Assembly (NCBI GenBank): GCA_030141605.1
Contig: JAQGDQ010000042.1
Span: forward strand, 746,001-806,000
DNA: 60,000 nt
Direction of reading: 5' to 3'
Source of the DNA: Tubiluchus corallicola
Lineage: Eukaryota; Priapulida; Priapulimorpha; Priapulimorphida; Tubiluchidae
The stretch's first letter is position 1, and every line of letters begins with the position of its first letter. Shown one piece after another: positions 11,477 to 22,286 of this stretch. The notes below the pieces were generated by a model. It saw nothing but the letters and a program-made list of their open reading frames with translations. It was not told where the DNA came from and ran no database searches. The position numbers and the translations under genes are program-made.

Positions 11477-13908
11477 CTATTGCACTATACTGCCATTAAA
11501 ATTTGAAGCTATCTCTTCCAACTGTCTTCCTATATCTTGTTGACTACCACCTGTCTTGAATTCCATTGATAGTTCCCTCATTGTAATTGCGACTCTGCGG
11601 GCAACAATGTCCCTCCTCCGAATAAAGTGCTTCCAGTCGTACCTTGCAGTTGAGTGCATTATAATCATGGAACCACGTTTTAGAGGTACGTGCACTTCTA
11701 TTTTACTAGACGGCACATGTTTTATGTAGGAATCAACATTGTTTGGATAGTTTGCTGTATGAACCATGAAATCACTTTTGGACCGAGTCTCAGAAGTACA
11801 GTGGTCAGTGTTACTAAGATTTTCAGGTTCTGTTCTATTTTCAGGGAAAATCTCGGCTTTTTGGGTGTTAGTAGTTACTTTATCAGCCACACTTAATTCA
11901 CTAGTTACTGCAGAATAATAGGAATCAGACTGAATGTTGTTGTCACTTGGCATCACAGTGTTAATAAATGGCATTCGATTTTCGTCTGGACTGAAAGTCA
12001 AAATTGTTTCTGCAGCTAAGTTTATAGAGACCACTCTACCACCCCACAACCAGAAATCATCAAAGTGCGGATCAATAGCTGATCCACGTTCAGGTTTGTA
12101 CTCCAAGTTGCACAACTCCACTGGAATGAAGCCATGCATCACGTCAATGTCCAGGATGCGGTTAATAAGTTTTTTGCTGTATGCAGGTAGGCCATTAAAT
12201 GAAGCTAGTTTTACTTTCCTTTTCTTGAAATTTGCCTTTGGTCCATACTCCTAAAAGTGAACATAATGTTGAAGTTAGGGAATTAAGGAAAGTCCATGAC
12301 AGAATGAACCTACACTCAGAAAAGAAATATGAAAAAGTCAAAAGACAGCCCGTATTTGAAACAGGCACCTTTTTTTACAAGGAAAATGCTATGACCACTA
12401 CACTGCTCTGCCACTAGACTACTATTAAGGTTTGTAGTAGAGCTTGTGGTAAGGCTACAGAGTTGTCTAGTGGACATGCCATTTGCTTTAAAGCTAAAAC
12501 TTCCTAGCTTTGTCCTAACTTTTTCCCATTTCCTTTCTTTCGAACGAGTTTGGTATCAAAATTTAATAGTTTCATTAGCTAATTAATGATAACCTTAATT
12601 AAGATTATGAAGAAATAAGGAAAAGCCATGTATAAACCAGTTTAATATAAACAGGCAGCCGCTTAAAAATGCTTGTTAAAACAAAACATTCAGTTACCTG
12701 CTTTTTTCTTCCTGACTGTGATTCAATCCATTCATTTTCATCAATATTTTTTAACAGTTCTGCTTCTTCTGATTTCGACAAGAGATTTGGTATAACTGTA
12801 ATGCCGGGAAGTTGCATGGACCTTCCTTTGTGAGTACTGCAGTTGTTAATTGTTGAAGGAATGTGATCTTCTATATACTGATACTCCCAGGCTTTGTTGC
12901 AGTTATTGCAGTATAAGAACAAGATTTTGTTGCTAAACTAAAAATAAAATTTCTTGAGTAAATCCAGTTATTTAAATCACAGTTAAATTGTATGGACCTT
13001 CCTTTGCAAGTACTGCAGTTGTTAACTGTTGAAGGAATGTGACCTTCTATATGCTGATACTCCGAGGCTTTGTTGCAGTTATTGCAGTATAAGAACAAGA
13101 TTTTGTTGCTAAACTAAAAATAAAATTTCTTGAGTAAATTAAGTTATTTAAATCACGGTTAAAGTGCATATTCAAATGCTTGGGTTTTTATATGCATTAC
13201 AGTTTTTTTAAGATTTGTACCTTTTTGGTTCGCACCTGTCGGTGTCACCTGCTGAAATCGTATGCTTTCTTAAGCTCGGGTGTATACAGTCCTTCCTTGG
13301 TAGTCACTTAATTACAGTTATACTGCAGTTGAACTTGAGCAAATGAAATTGAATAGACAAAATTTCGGTTTAATTAACTGTGCTCCATTTATGAATTCTG
13401 AGACAAACAGAGAAAGAGGGAAGGTCAGAAAAGAAGACCAGTTCTAGAAATTTGCATTCTGCTTGTAGATATTCTCTATATCGTGAAATATTGACCCCAG
13501 TTCTTAGTGATGGAATGTAGAATAACTGTATAACTTGTTTCATTGCCATAAATATTCTCTACACACACAGTGGCTATTAATAAAAGCAACAAACAACTTA
13601 TTGAGAAAACTTGCACTAAAAAAACACAACCTTTAACATTGCTCTCTTTAAATCAACGGTCTTTAGGTCAAAGATAAAGACAGAATCATTACTTGCAGGT
13701 ATATTTCGTACATGTATATGTAGTATTATATTTCATCATTATAAATTATATTGTACTTGTGGATGAAAATAACTTTATAGGCCAACGACGCCTGTACCTT
13801 ATCCCATGGTTTGCTGACTGTTTCTTCTTGGGTTTCACAAAGTAGACATGTTCGTATTCCTTTGCAACCACAAGATTTTGCAGCTTGCTGATAACAATTT
13901 CCAAACAT
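11477..13908 (-). CDS. ALKBH4: ALKBH4, Fe(II)/2-oxoglutarate dioxygenase
   Basis: AlkB-family dioxygenase; known members act on methylated lysine in actin and in DNA-associated roles. Coding exons on the minus strand: 13908-13798, 12937-12698, 12250-11477 (374 residues, all joints phase 0). The ATG at 13908 is chosen because the hallmark CGCKGIRTCLLCE follows within 12 residues. Exon 2 encodes the SQSGRKKQ segment and exon 3 continues with EYGPKANF, as in vertebrate ALKBH4. The catalytic core is visible: CNLEYKPERGSAIDPHFDD with metal ligands H179 and D181, then WKHFIRRRDI with H325 and the 2-oxoglutarate arginine in ARRVAI near 336. The protein is about 70 residues longer than the human one, mostly in a Ser/Asn/Glu-rich loop between D181 and H325 (roughly 205-298). 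Head-to-head with NDUFAF2. Part of exon 2 and its splice acceptor are duplicated upstream (see 12813-13164). Confidence 0.9.
12813..13164. repeat. 176-bp tandem duplication covering the ALKBH4 exon 2 acceptor
   Basis: Units 12813-12988 and 12989-13164 differ at only about ten positions by eye. On the minus strand each contains the end of intron 1, an identical acceptor (ttttatttttag) and the first 125 bp of exon 2. Only the downstream unit (12813-12988) is followed by the rest of exon 2 and the donor at 12697-12696. The upstream copy has no evident donor. Reading from it into the second unit shifts frame, because 176 is not a multiple of three. Confidence 0.85.
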
Positions 13909-14129
13909 AGCGTTTTCTTGAATAAACACCAAACAAATTTTAACCAGAAGAAGACATATTTACACACCTCCAGAAGTTGGCCAATAGAAAACTATGATGT
14001 TTTAGTCAACCAGTGACGGTTATTGTTACATTTGCCACATAACAAGCGTGCCTGCTGTAGAACTGGTAGTAGATTACAAGGAATGCGTATTTGGTTAAAA
14101 TCGAGTTCTAAGTAAAATCTGTTTCTGTT
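13909..14129. promoter_or_regulatory. Bidirectional promoter between ALKBH4 and NDUFAF2
   Basis: The start codons of ALKBH4 (minus) and NDUFAF2 (plus) are 221 bp apart, so both promoters must overlap here unless distant non-coding first exons exist. A CCAAT box in the context ttggccaatag lies at 13981-13985. No TATA box placed for either gene is obvious. The extent is defined by the start codons, not by mapped transcription starts. Confidence 0.6.
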
Positions 14130-17100
14130 ATGTCAAAGAGTATAATTGGTCAAATATTTAAGAACCTTCTTAAATCAGGAAAACGAGCTCTACCTGTTAG
14201 AGTTGTTGGAAGAGATCACTTAGGCAATACTTACTATGAACAAGAAAGAGGTATTACTAAGTAGTAATAATTATTGACTTGTCATACAGTCTATGATTGT
14301 ATGTTAAATCACATTTTTGTCGTAGTCTTAGAGGTTTGCAATGTAGGTATTCTTTACATTTTAGAAGGAAATCCACCAAGCAGATATTATGAACCGCCGC
14401 AGAGGAATTATGATTTGTTTGATAGATCTGTGCCAGCAGAGTGGGAAGGTAAGTAAAGGAGGCACTTGCTATTTAAGTGCACAGTTTAAACATACACTAG
14501 GTAAATTTGGAATGAGTGAAATAACAATGAAAGCAGAACTTCGCATAAGTAAAACGAAAACTCGGTTTTATAAGTTGCTTTTTTTGGTATGGACATTTCC
14601 AATCTTTTCAAATATTTTTTGGCGTAGTTTTTGGTGGTTTTATATATTTCTAACCAATTCAGAATTATTGTTTTATACGATAGAGCGATTTTAGGTTTGA
14701 GAACTTTGTCAAATATTAAGTCTCAAGAGAGAACTCACTTAGATAAAGAATATTTCTAACCATGTAACACATGCAAGTTTACTGTATGGTTGGCAGCATA
14801 ATAAATGTTAAATTTAAACAACACACAATATAATGTGTGTGAATGATTTGTGAATATCTAACTGGAATTGTTGTTGCACTGCCCAATACACAGCTTCACT
14901 TTTTTATTTTTAGTAGCAATTTTTATAAAGTTGTAGGAACAAGCCTAAGGCATTTGTGTTGGTGCTTGGATTAATGGAAAAGGTGGCAAATTTTTCATCA
15001 CCCTCAACCATTAATGACATTTATGTTCTCTGTAATCAGTTAATTGTTTTTCACTTTGCACTGGTATTACATGTGTGATGCTGTACTGTTCTTTTTTAAT
15101 ATATTTTATTAACATAAACTTAATAAAGCTGTGAATTCATGATAATCAAAAAGTAAATGATGTACATTTCCTAAAACTGTAATAAATTCTTGTGACTGAG
15201 CGTTATATAATTTGAGAACTTTTCAACATTTTTATATTTTTAGCTTCTTTGTGAGCTTGCTGTTTTTTTCTTTGCAGGTTGGTTGAGATTTCGAAGAGAA
15301 GCTCCTACTCCTGAGGTGAGATTTTATGCACTTTCAACGACTATTCAACTTGCTGATTTTAAACTTTCTGTAATGTTTTATCAAAGAAATACTGCTGCTT
15401 GATAATTGCTCCCATTTATCCCAGATCCTAATTGGTAAAATCTTAACAAATGAGTAAGCAGTGGAATGCAGAGGTTCTGGTGATGCCCTGGAGCAACTCC
15501 TTGATTGTATAACCCCAAAACTGAACTTAAGTAGGGGGCTTATAGAGCCTAGTATTGAGAAACGTGAGAAAGGAAGACATTTTAAATATGTTAAAACCGA
15601 TGAAACGTGAAATAAACACTTTATTCAAATTAAATATAAATTGGCCCCATTTATTAAGTTTGGTTCCCAAATGAGATCTCTTGTCAAAAAACACTTGAAC
15701 TACTTCATTTTTACATCAACTGTGAGGGACTTGTTTTCATTACTGTATAAAGCCAGGTTGGTCAGTCACTCTTGTGACATGGAAGACCTCAGATGTGTTT
15801 TTATTAATTTCAGCTTAATTAACGTAATAAAAGAATTTGATTCGACATTTGTACAACTAAGTTAAAAAAGATAATTTCAGATTTCAAAAACTAAATTTTT
15901 ATTTCACTCTTTGATTGAATGCCCTACTGATATGGATGCCCGGGCCATGGCAAACTGCCCCCCTTTAAGCATGCTACTGCGAGTAAGATTTGATTGTAAC
16001 AATCAAAGATGTAATGAATTTTAGTTGACATATGATCAAAGTAGTGGGTTTGGGTTCGCAAATCCAATTTAAGGCTTGTACCATGTGCACTACTCTATAA
16101 GGGATTAATGCTTACTTGTTATATTGTACATTGTTGTGTAAGTTGTGGTCTTGAAATTGAGGGGGGGGGGGGTGAAGCTGCTTTTCACAAGTAGCCATAT
16201 GCTTATATATTTTCTAACAGCTTCATTTAATGACACACAAGTCTAGTAAAGCATTTTTGTTTCTCGTAACTTTGCATTGTATTCAAGAAATGTATTTTTT
16301 ACATGAAAGAGCCAGCCTCTAGGAATCAATATGTTTATTGAGCATAGACAATCATTTTGACTGTAACAGTCATTGTCAATACTATAAGTCAAGCCAAAAA
16401 TCTAATAATTAGTACAGTGATGGTACTAAAATACAAAGGCACAAAATGTTATTATTTACCTAGAGTAGAATTTTAAATTGCCAAAATCAATGTGATATAA
16501 CTAGAAGAAATTGCAAAGAAATGTAAAAAATTACCTTATAGATGAAATTGAGAAAAGATCACAACACTGTAAACAGCTAGTCTAAGTCCGCATGGCGTTT
16601 TTTATTTTTTGTCTAGAATTCTTTGCAAAGTGAAGGAACGCTTATTTTGTTTGGATATATTAGTCACAGAAAGTCAAATCTGTAGGCCAAAATGCACCAC
16701 TGACATTCCTTGTTATATAACTGTGTAAATGCACAAATTTTGGTTTTCCAGAAAAGAGGAACATCTTTTGCTTTTTATGATCAGTTTTTCTATTTTGCAC
16801 AGGAAATGGAAAGAAGTATGACCATGCTGAAACAGATAGAAGCAAAAGCTAGAGAATTTGAAGAAAAGGATGAGCAAGTATGCACTTGTCACAATCATAA
16901 CAACTTGTTCAACAAATAGAAATGTCATACTCTTGTTTGAGTTTAAAGAAATTGGATGTTTATTATTTTAAGCATCTTGCTGTAATATTTTGTTAAGTTT
17001 GTTAAGTAGCTTGTTTGTTGAATAAGGTGTATAAAAACTGTTTTTTGTGTGAATTGCATCTATATTTCTTTTTCTGCAGGGTTACGACTGTCCATAATTT

Positions 17101-19220
17101 GCTTATTTTGCTGTCCTGCAGTAGTACTTTAGTTGCATTATTTTCACTCTTCCTTGAAAGTGCTTTGCTTGATGAAAAGCAGTCACTGGATTTTTTTGGC
17201 TATACCCTATCCAGTGAGACCTAAAATACTATCTAGTTCGATAAACCGGGAAAACCCTGTTTTTTACCATTGATCTTAAAGATGTTACAAGTGTGAATGA
17301 AAAAATGTGGTTAATAACATTTTTCATTAGAAAGTGTGAGAAGCAATGCTGTGAAAAGCCACTGAATAAATTTCACAGCGATGCTCTGTTGGAGGATTCA
17401 TTCCCTCTCTAGTTTCTTACAAACATCCCGGATGCACTGTGGCACATTCCTGCTTCACAAAGAATACCTATGGCACATTCATTAATTTTTTGTATCATAT
17501 GCGTAAAAAAAATTGCTGGATTGCTTTTGCTTTCTTTCAGATAAAATATGGTTGGTAAAATTTGTATTTCTGTACGTCTTATAAAAATTCAGTGTAAACT
17601 GTTAAATTGTTTGTCCTTATTTGTAGAACTCTATTACGCCATTTTAATAAGGTTAGTAACTGCATACAATGGCAAAAGATAATATAATATACACAAAAGA
17701 GAACTGCCTGTTTACTTATATTTTTCTTGTTACTAGAATTATGGAATTTTTCAGGAGTAGTTTTTGTGCGATGTAATATTGTGTGATTGTTTTTATTTGT
17801 CTATAGTCATTGTATAAAAGATTAAAAAGTTTGATTTATTTGTAGGACAGAGAGGAAGCTATAGCAGCTGGACTTGTTAAGGCAGCTGACAAATCATTAT
17901 CAAAAGATAAAGAATTTAGTAGGTACATTTCAATGCTATAAATAATGTATTTCTTAAATACTTCAGTACGTACTCGAAATATGCACTGTTTTTGTTGTCT
18001 ATAACGTGGCATTTACAGACATCCGGAATGTATTATGCATTAATCCTTGTCCAGCTGTGTGTAATACCAGTACATATTTGTACAGTACACACCTCTGTAT
18101 AGTCTAATCAAGTGTTGCCTCCACATATGCTTATTAAATATGTTAAAACATGTATCATTTCTTTGTAGCATGTAATTAAGAGTCTGCTGTATTGATTTAC
18201 CCACGGTTTTTATTATTTATTTACTATTTGTTTCTTTGTGCCTTTTTGTTTTTTAATAATTCGCACACACACTGAGCTAGTTAATAAATTACTTTATTTA
18301 CTGTGTAGGCATTGCCAAACTCTGAATGTGTGGTGTTAGGCAGTTACTCAACATATACATGTAATCAGTATCAATTTGCAACTAAAAATTATAAAAATTA
18401 AAAATTGTACTGAAATGTGGGTAGTGCTTTACAAGTGCAAGGGACAAAGTGTTAAGGTGACAAACACATGTATTTATCACATTCATGTAATTGAAAGCTA
18501 ATGTACTATGTAAAGTTAATTGCAGCTTATACAACACAGTTAGGTTTTACATAATTATACAAGAATGTACAAGCTAAGATTGTGAAGACAGACTCACAGT
18601 GCTCACTGGTGAGCATTAGAAATGCGAGGAAACATGAAGTGTGCCTGCAGCAATCACATAAATATTAGGTGCTGCAAATTCTGCAGCTGATATTCTTGCC
18701 AACAAGTATCTCTGCTTGATCTGTTAATTACGGTGGCTTCCCACCAAAGATTTTGTTTTTGTTTTGCCATTTACTGCTTGCCATTTAAATGCACATATAA
18801 CTTAAATTATATTTATATATATTGCAATCTCATTTGTGTCTCTTGGGCAAAAAAAGAGAAAAATGAATGAATTTGAGCAAAGTTTATTTATTATTATAAA
18901 GTTATTAATTTAAAATAGAAATGTAAAGCACGAGGTAAAAAGTAATTGTTATAAAAAACTCACAAAATAATTCATGTAAATAGTTTATCTTAGCTGAAGT
19001 AGCTTAGAGAGAGCTGACATGCATTGCCCAGAATTTGTGAATGAGTTCACATGTATTCTTTATTAATTATATTTATTACTTAATTCAATATAAATTTATT
19101 AATGCTTATTATATATTTTTATATACTTTAGCTCCATTTCCCACATTTGCTGAGTATGAAAAGAATCCAGGTGAACTTTACGCAAGGGAACTAAAAGCCA
19201 AAGAAAAAGAGTGCAAATAA
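14130..19220 (+). CDS. NDUFAF2: NDUFAF2 (mimitin), complex I assembly factor
   Basis: Mitochondrial assembly factor for NADH:ubiquinone oxidoreductase, related to accessory subunit NDUFA12. Exons: 14130-14250, 14365-14448, 15278-15315, 16803-16877, 17846-17918, 19132-19220. They join to 159 residues, against about 169 in human. The N-terminus MSKSIIGQIFKNLL leads into LVR-like VRVVGRDHLGNTYYE and NPPSRYYEPP, then VPAEWEGWLRFRREAPTP, the NDUFA12/NDUFAF2 signature. The C-terminal part is helical and charged and ends PGELYARELKAKEKECK. The fifth donor is placed at gtaggt (17919), because the alternative gtacat a few bases downstream puts a stop in the last exon. Introns of 0.1-1.9 kb hold no other gene that I can see. 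A run of about ten G near 16161-16172 sits in intron 3. Confidence 0.9.
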
Positions 19221-20474
19221 AGTAGTGCCTTTTCTGTACATAGATAGAACTTACACTGAATTTGTTTCTCTTTTAAATGTAAATAGTGAGTTATTTGTCA
19301 AAAATCGATAAACACTTGGGTGGTTTTATGCATTTGAAGTGCGTATAAAAATACAGCATAGGTTTATAATTTCATTTATTTCATTTTTGGTTTGTGAGAA
19401 CTATAGCAAAATTATAGAACAAGAGCAGAATATATGTTTTCTGCATGCACGCTAGCTTGCTGCATTTTGAATACATCAGACTGATTTATATGGACTGTGA
19501 TTAGTTAAGATGTAGGAAACAGCTATACAGATGAATGTATTGATTATTATAATTATTAGCAAACAATTTGGAACTTTAATGCATTAGTGTTTGAAGCTTT
19601 TGGCTCATTCATTCATATCAGTTTGCAAGTTTCATAGTTTCCTTAAAGAGTAATTTTCTCTTAAGTTGTAGTAAACATACTAAAACTTATCAGAGAATGT
19701 AGTATCCACCAAGCTTAAATTGCTTCTTCGTGTACTACTGCATTGATAATGTAATGTTAAGACTCTTATTGTATTCAGTTGGATAAGATTCATTATAAAT
19801 CTTGTTGTTTTTATAAAATTGAAATTTATAATTACATTCGGTTGATGTAATTTATTATGTTGCCATTAAATTTGACAGATTAAAAGTAGCACGTCTTAAT
19901 TGTCATCTCTTGTTATGATACATAATGTCATTGTCACTAGGGGCCTTTACAGTCTGCCCCATGAATAGTTAGTATTTTTGTTAGTTTGTATTTTTTGTGC
20001 AGTTTGCCAGACTGTAAGCTGAGTTCCATCAGTCAGTGACAAGGTTTTTGGTTACTTAGTAATTGTGGTACGACTGGAATATACATCACCAAAGACAGAC
20101 CTCTATGGTGAGACACTGAGCTGACACAGGCACTTTATCCATATGGTATTTACTATACATATATTTGTATATTCAAATATATGTATAGTAAATACCTGGG
20201 ACTGTAGTCACAGTATAGCAGATGAAAATGCCCAGAAAAAGCTTTCCCTGTTGTCACCCATCTCACAAAAGACAAAGGCAGAAATATTTTTACCAAAAAA
20301 ATTAAAAGGAAAAGGGAATCATAATTTCATTTATCATTCAAATAGTAAGCACATATTAGTAAGCAAACATAATAGTAAGCAAATATTAAGCCACATCAGA
20401 TTGTAATTTATAAATCAGTAACATTACCAAAAAAAAACTAGTCAGGTATTCCTGTATACAAAAATGATTAGACA
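19221..20474. other. Intergenic region downstream of NDUFAF2
   Basis: AT-rich sequence with no supported gene. It should hold the NDUFAF2 3' UTR. The only clear structure is the perfect inverted repeat at 20145-20196, listed separately. Confidence 0.5.
20145..20196. repeat. Perfect 23-bp inverted repeat
   Basis: The arm ggtatttactatacatatat with ttg after it is followed by a six-base spacer (tatatt) and then the exact reverse complement. The total length is 52 bp with no mismatch, so it would form a strong hairpin or cruciform. It does not lie in a recognised gene. Confidence 0.9.
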
Positions 20475-20560
20475 GTCAAACCTCTTTATACCGCCCACTT
20501 TGGGACCCAAAAAAAAATTGGTGTTGAGCGAGTTTGACATTATAACAAGGTGAATTAATA
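20475..20560 (+). mobile_element. pogo/Tigger-like terminal sequence
   Basis: The sequence cagtcaaacctctttatacc, then a GGGACC block and gttgagcgagtttgacattataac, resembles the ends of pogo/Tigger DNA transposons, which begin CAGT(C/A)-AACCTCT and contain TTATAACG-type motifs. No matching opposite end was located, so this is an isolated or truncated terminus. It abuts the decayed reverse transcriptase that follows. Confidence 0.4.
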
Positions 20561-20574
20561 CATACACATCTATC

Positions 20575-20970
20575 GAAATACATGTATAGACATTTTGTTC
20601 TGCCAAAAATATGGGCATTAAACGATGTGGGATTCATGAGGGGGCTATCTGAGCATACAGTGACACCAAGTTCACGACAGTCTGTATTTGTTAGATATTT
20701 AAATAATATTCCTTTTGTGGATTTTGACTACCGACATGGATAAGCACACACCTATGTGCACCAATTTGCAACTGCCATAAGCTAGCCCATTCACTAAGTT
20801 TTAACAGAGCTGTTTCTAAAAGATGACTTTGTTTAGTGGTAGCAAAAAAACTTAACATCATCAGCATAATACACTGGACTGGACTAATGGTATATCGGGT
20901 AATTCATTTATACACAACAAAAACAAAGTTACACCTAATACCGATCCCTGAATTGTATCAAATGTAACGT
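20575..20970 (-). mobile_element. Decayed non-LTR retrotransposon reverse transcriptase (jockey/CR1-like)
   Basis: Minus-strand conceptual translation gives recognisable reverse-transcriptase blocks across frameshifts: IQGSVLGVTLFLLCINELPD (QGSVLGP-LF-YINDLP block), then YADDVKFF with the catalytic YADD at 20868-20857. LLETALLKLSEWASLWQL follows (the usual L-EW--WQL segment), and then CRELGVTVCSD (the DLGV block). At least two frameshifts and several stops are present, so it is a fossil. The clade is inferred from the block order only. Confidence 0.75.
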
Positions 20971-21089
20971 TAATAGACTATAGGTAGTTTATTCAAAAAG
21001 TATAACAGTTCACGTGTACAGAGTTTACAAGATTGCAGAACATGAATTATAGTTTATGTATATAAACTAGACAATTACCTGACTATTCT

Positions 21090-21610
21090 TTCACTGGGTC
21101 TGCATTTAGATGACATTCAATTGCGTATTGCTGCAGCATTTCGACGGGTGGATATATTTTACATTCTCATTAGTGCAAATGTGGAACTTTTGTAGATAGT
21201 TCAGGAGTCCATGGCCTAAGTTGTTTAAAAAGCAGTAGTCGATTTTCAACACACCAGGCTGCCAATGATCTAATTTGTCGTGCCGTAACCTTTGCTTGTT
21301 CCTTCAGTATTAGAGCCCACAGGTTTGTCTAGGTCAGACGGCAAAAGGCCTTATGACATGATTTTGATCTCTTGGGCCAAAAGTCGCTCTTTTCTTTGGG
21401 ATTTTACTTGTGTTGATACATTAGCACCCTCAAATTTGACTGGCTCCTCTAGTTACGCTGGTTATGCAGCTCAGTCGTAATAAAGCGATTTTTTTCCGAA
21501 AACAGAAAATATTCGAAATACAACAGTTTTTGTCAAATTTCAATTCTGTATCAATTGCCGTTGAAACTTTTGGCACAGAACGAAAAAAATCAATACTTTG
21601 GGCAAACGAA
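21090..21610 (+). mobile_element. Decayed retroelement ORF fragment (GLSC / LEPxGLSRxDGKRPD module)
   Basis: Plus-strand frames give, in order, LHLDDIQLRIAAAFRR; a Cys-Gly block with VDSSGVHGLSCLKSSSRFS; HQAANDLICRAV; VLEPTGLSRSDGKRP; and LWDFTCVDTLAPSNL. After a frameshift SIAVETFG follows. This order matches a C-terminal module found in repetitive reverse-transcriptase ORFs of many invertebrates. Frameshifts near 21180, 21290 and 21480 and stop codons show it is dead. It lies opposite in strand to the fossil at 20575-20970, so they are separate insertions. The family name is from memory. Confidence 0.7.
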
Positions 21611-21989
21611 TTCAATGTGCCACAAGGGAGACTAGGTCCACAAGTTTTTTATTCCAGCGTTTATCTGTTGCATTACAGTGATGGTAAGCGTTATGGTAAC
21701 AATCTCTCCATCTGAAAAGTTTGAAGTAATTATGAATCGCCTTTAACATTAATATTTCACTTTATTGACCTTTTATCCTTGAATGTAGTCTATTTTACCA
21801 CTTTTTAAATGCTACTGCTCATGTTTACTTTGTAATAATACTTGTAATATGGCATTTATTGTCAGATAAATTATCTGAGATAATTGCATAGTTTGTATTA
21901 TAACGTTCATATAATCAGAAAGCTGTTGACCTTCTCTGTACAACTAGTTAGAAAGGTAGATATCCATTCAATTAAATCTCAAGTTTTTC

Positions 21990-22286
21990 CATACTTTACT
22001 AATTTTGTTAACAGTTTAGAATGCACAACGTCCGGCCAATTCCGTCGTCAGCTCAAACCTGTCAAACACAGCTGCTCTTCGATGACTCATTGTTTACGGA
22101 CGTGACGTAGTGTACGGTACTGTATCTTTTGTTTCCGGGTCATTGCTTTACGCGAAAATGAGCATGGGCCAGTATGAGCTACTAGCGGAGTAACAGACCA
22201 GAGACCATTGACGTTTGCTTTCTTTTTGTGCGTTTATTGTTGTTAAAAGAAATTTAAATGGATAAAGAAGGAGATTGTTGCATTTA
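21990..22286 (+). promoter_or_regulatory. Probable promoter and 5' UTR of the clathrin terminal-domain gene
   Basis: The 300 bp before the ATG at 22287 are richer in CpG than their surroundings. They hold a CCAAT box (22036-22040), a CRE-like TGACGTAG (22103-22110) and an ETS-like tttccgggt near 22130. The ATG is preceded by ttta and sits in the exon that supplies the clathrin N-terminus. No mapped start exists, so the limits are approximate. Confidence 0.45.

Noticed and set aside
12871-13098. Separate ORF resembling ALKBH4 exon 2
   Set aside because: It is the upstream unit of the 176-bp duplication. It lacks the SQSGRKKQ half and a donor, and it runs out of frame in the next unit.
17015-17224. 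69-codon frame in the NDUFAF2 intron
   Set aside because: It does not fit the NDUFAF2 protein, and splicing from 16877 to 17846 joins the family sequence without it.
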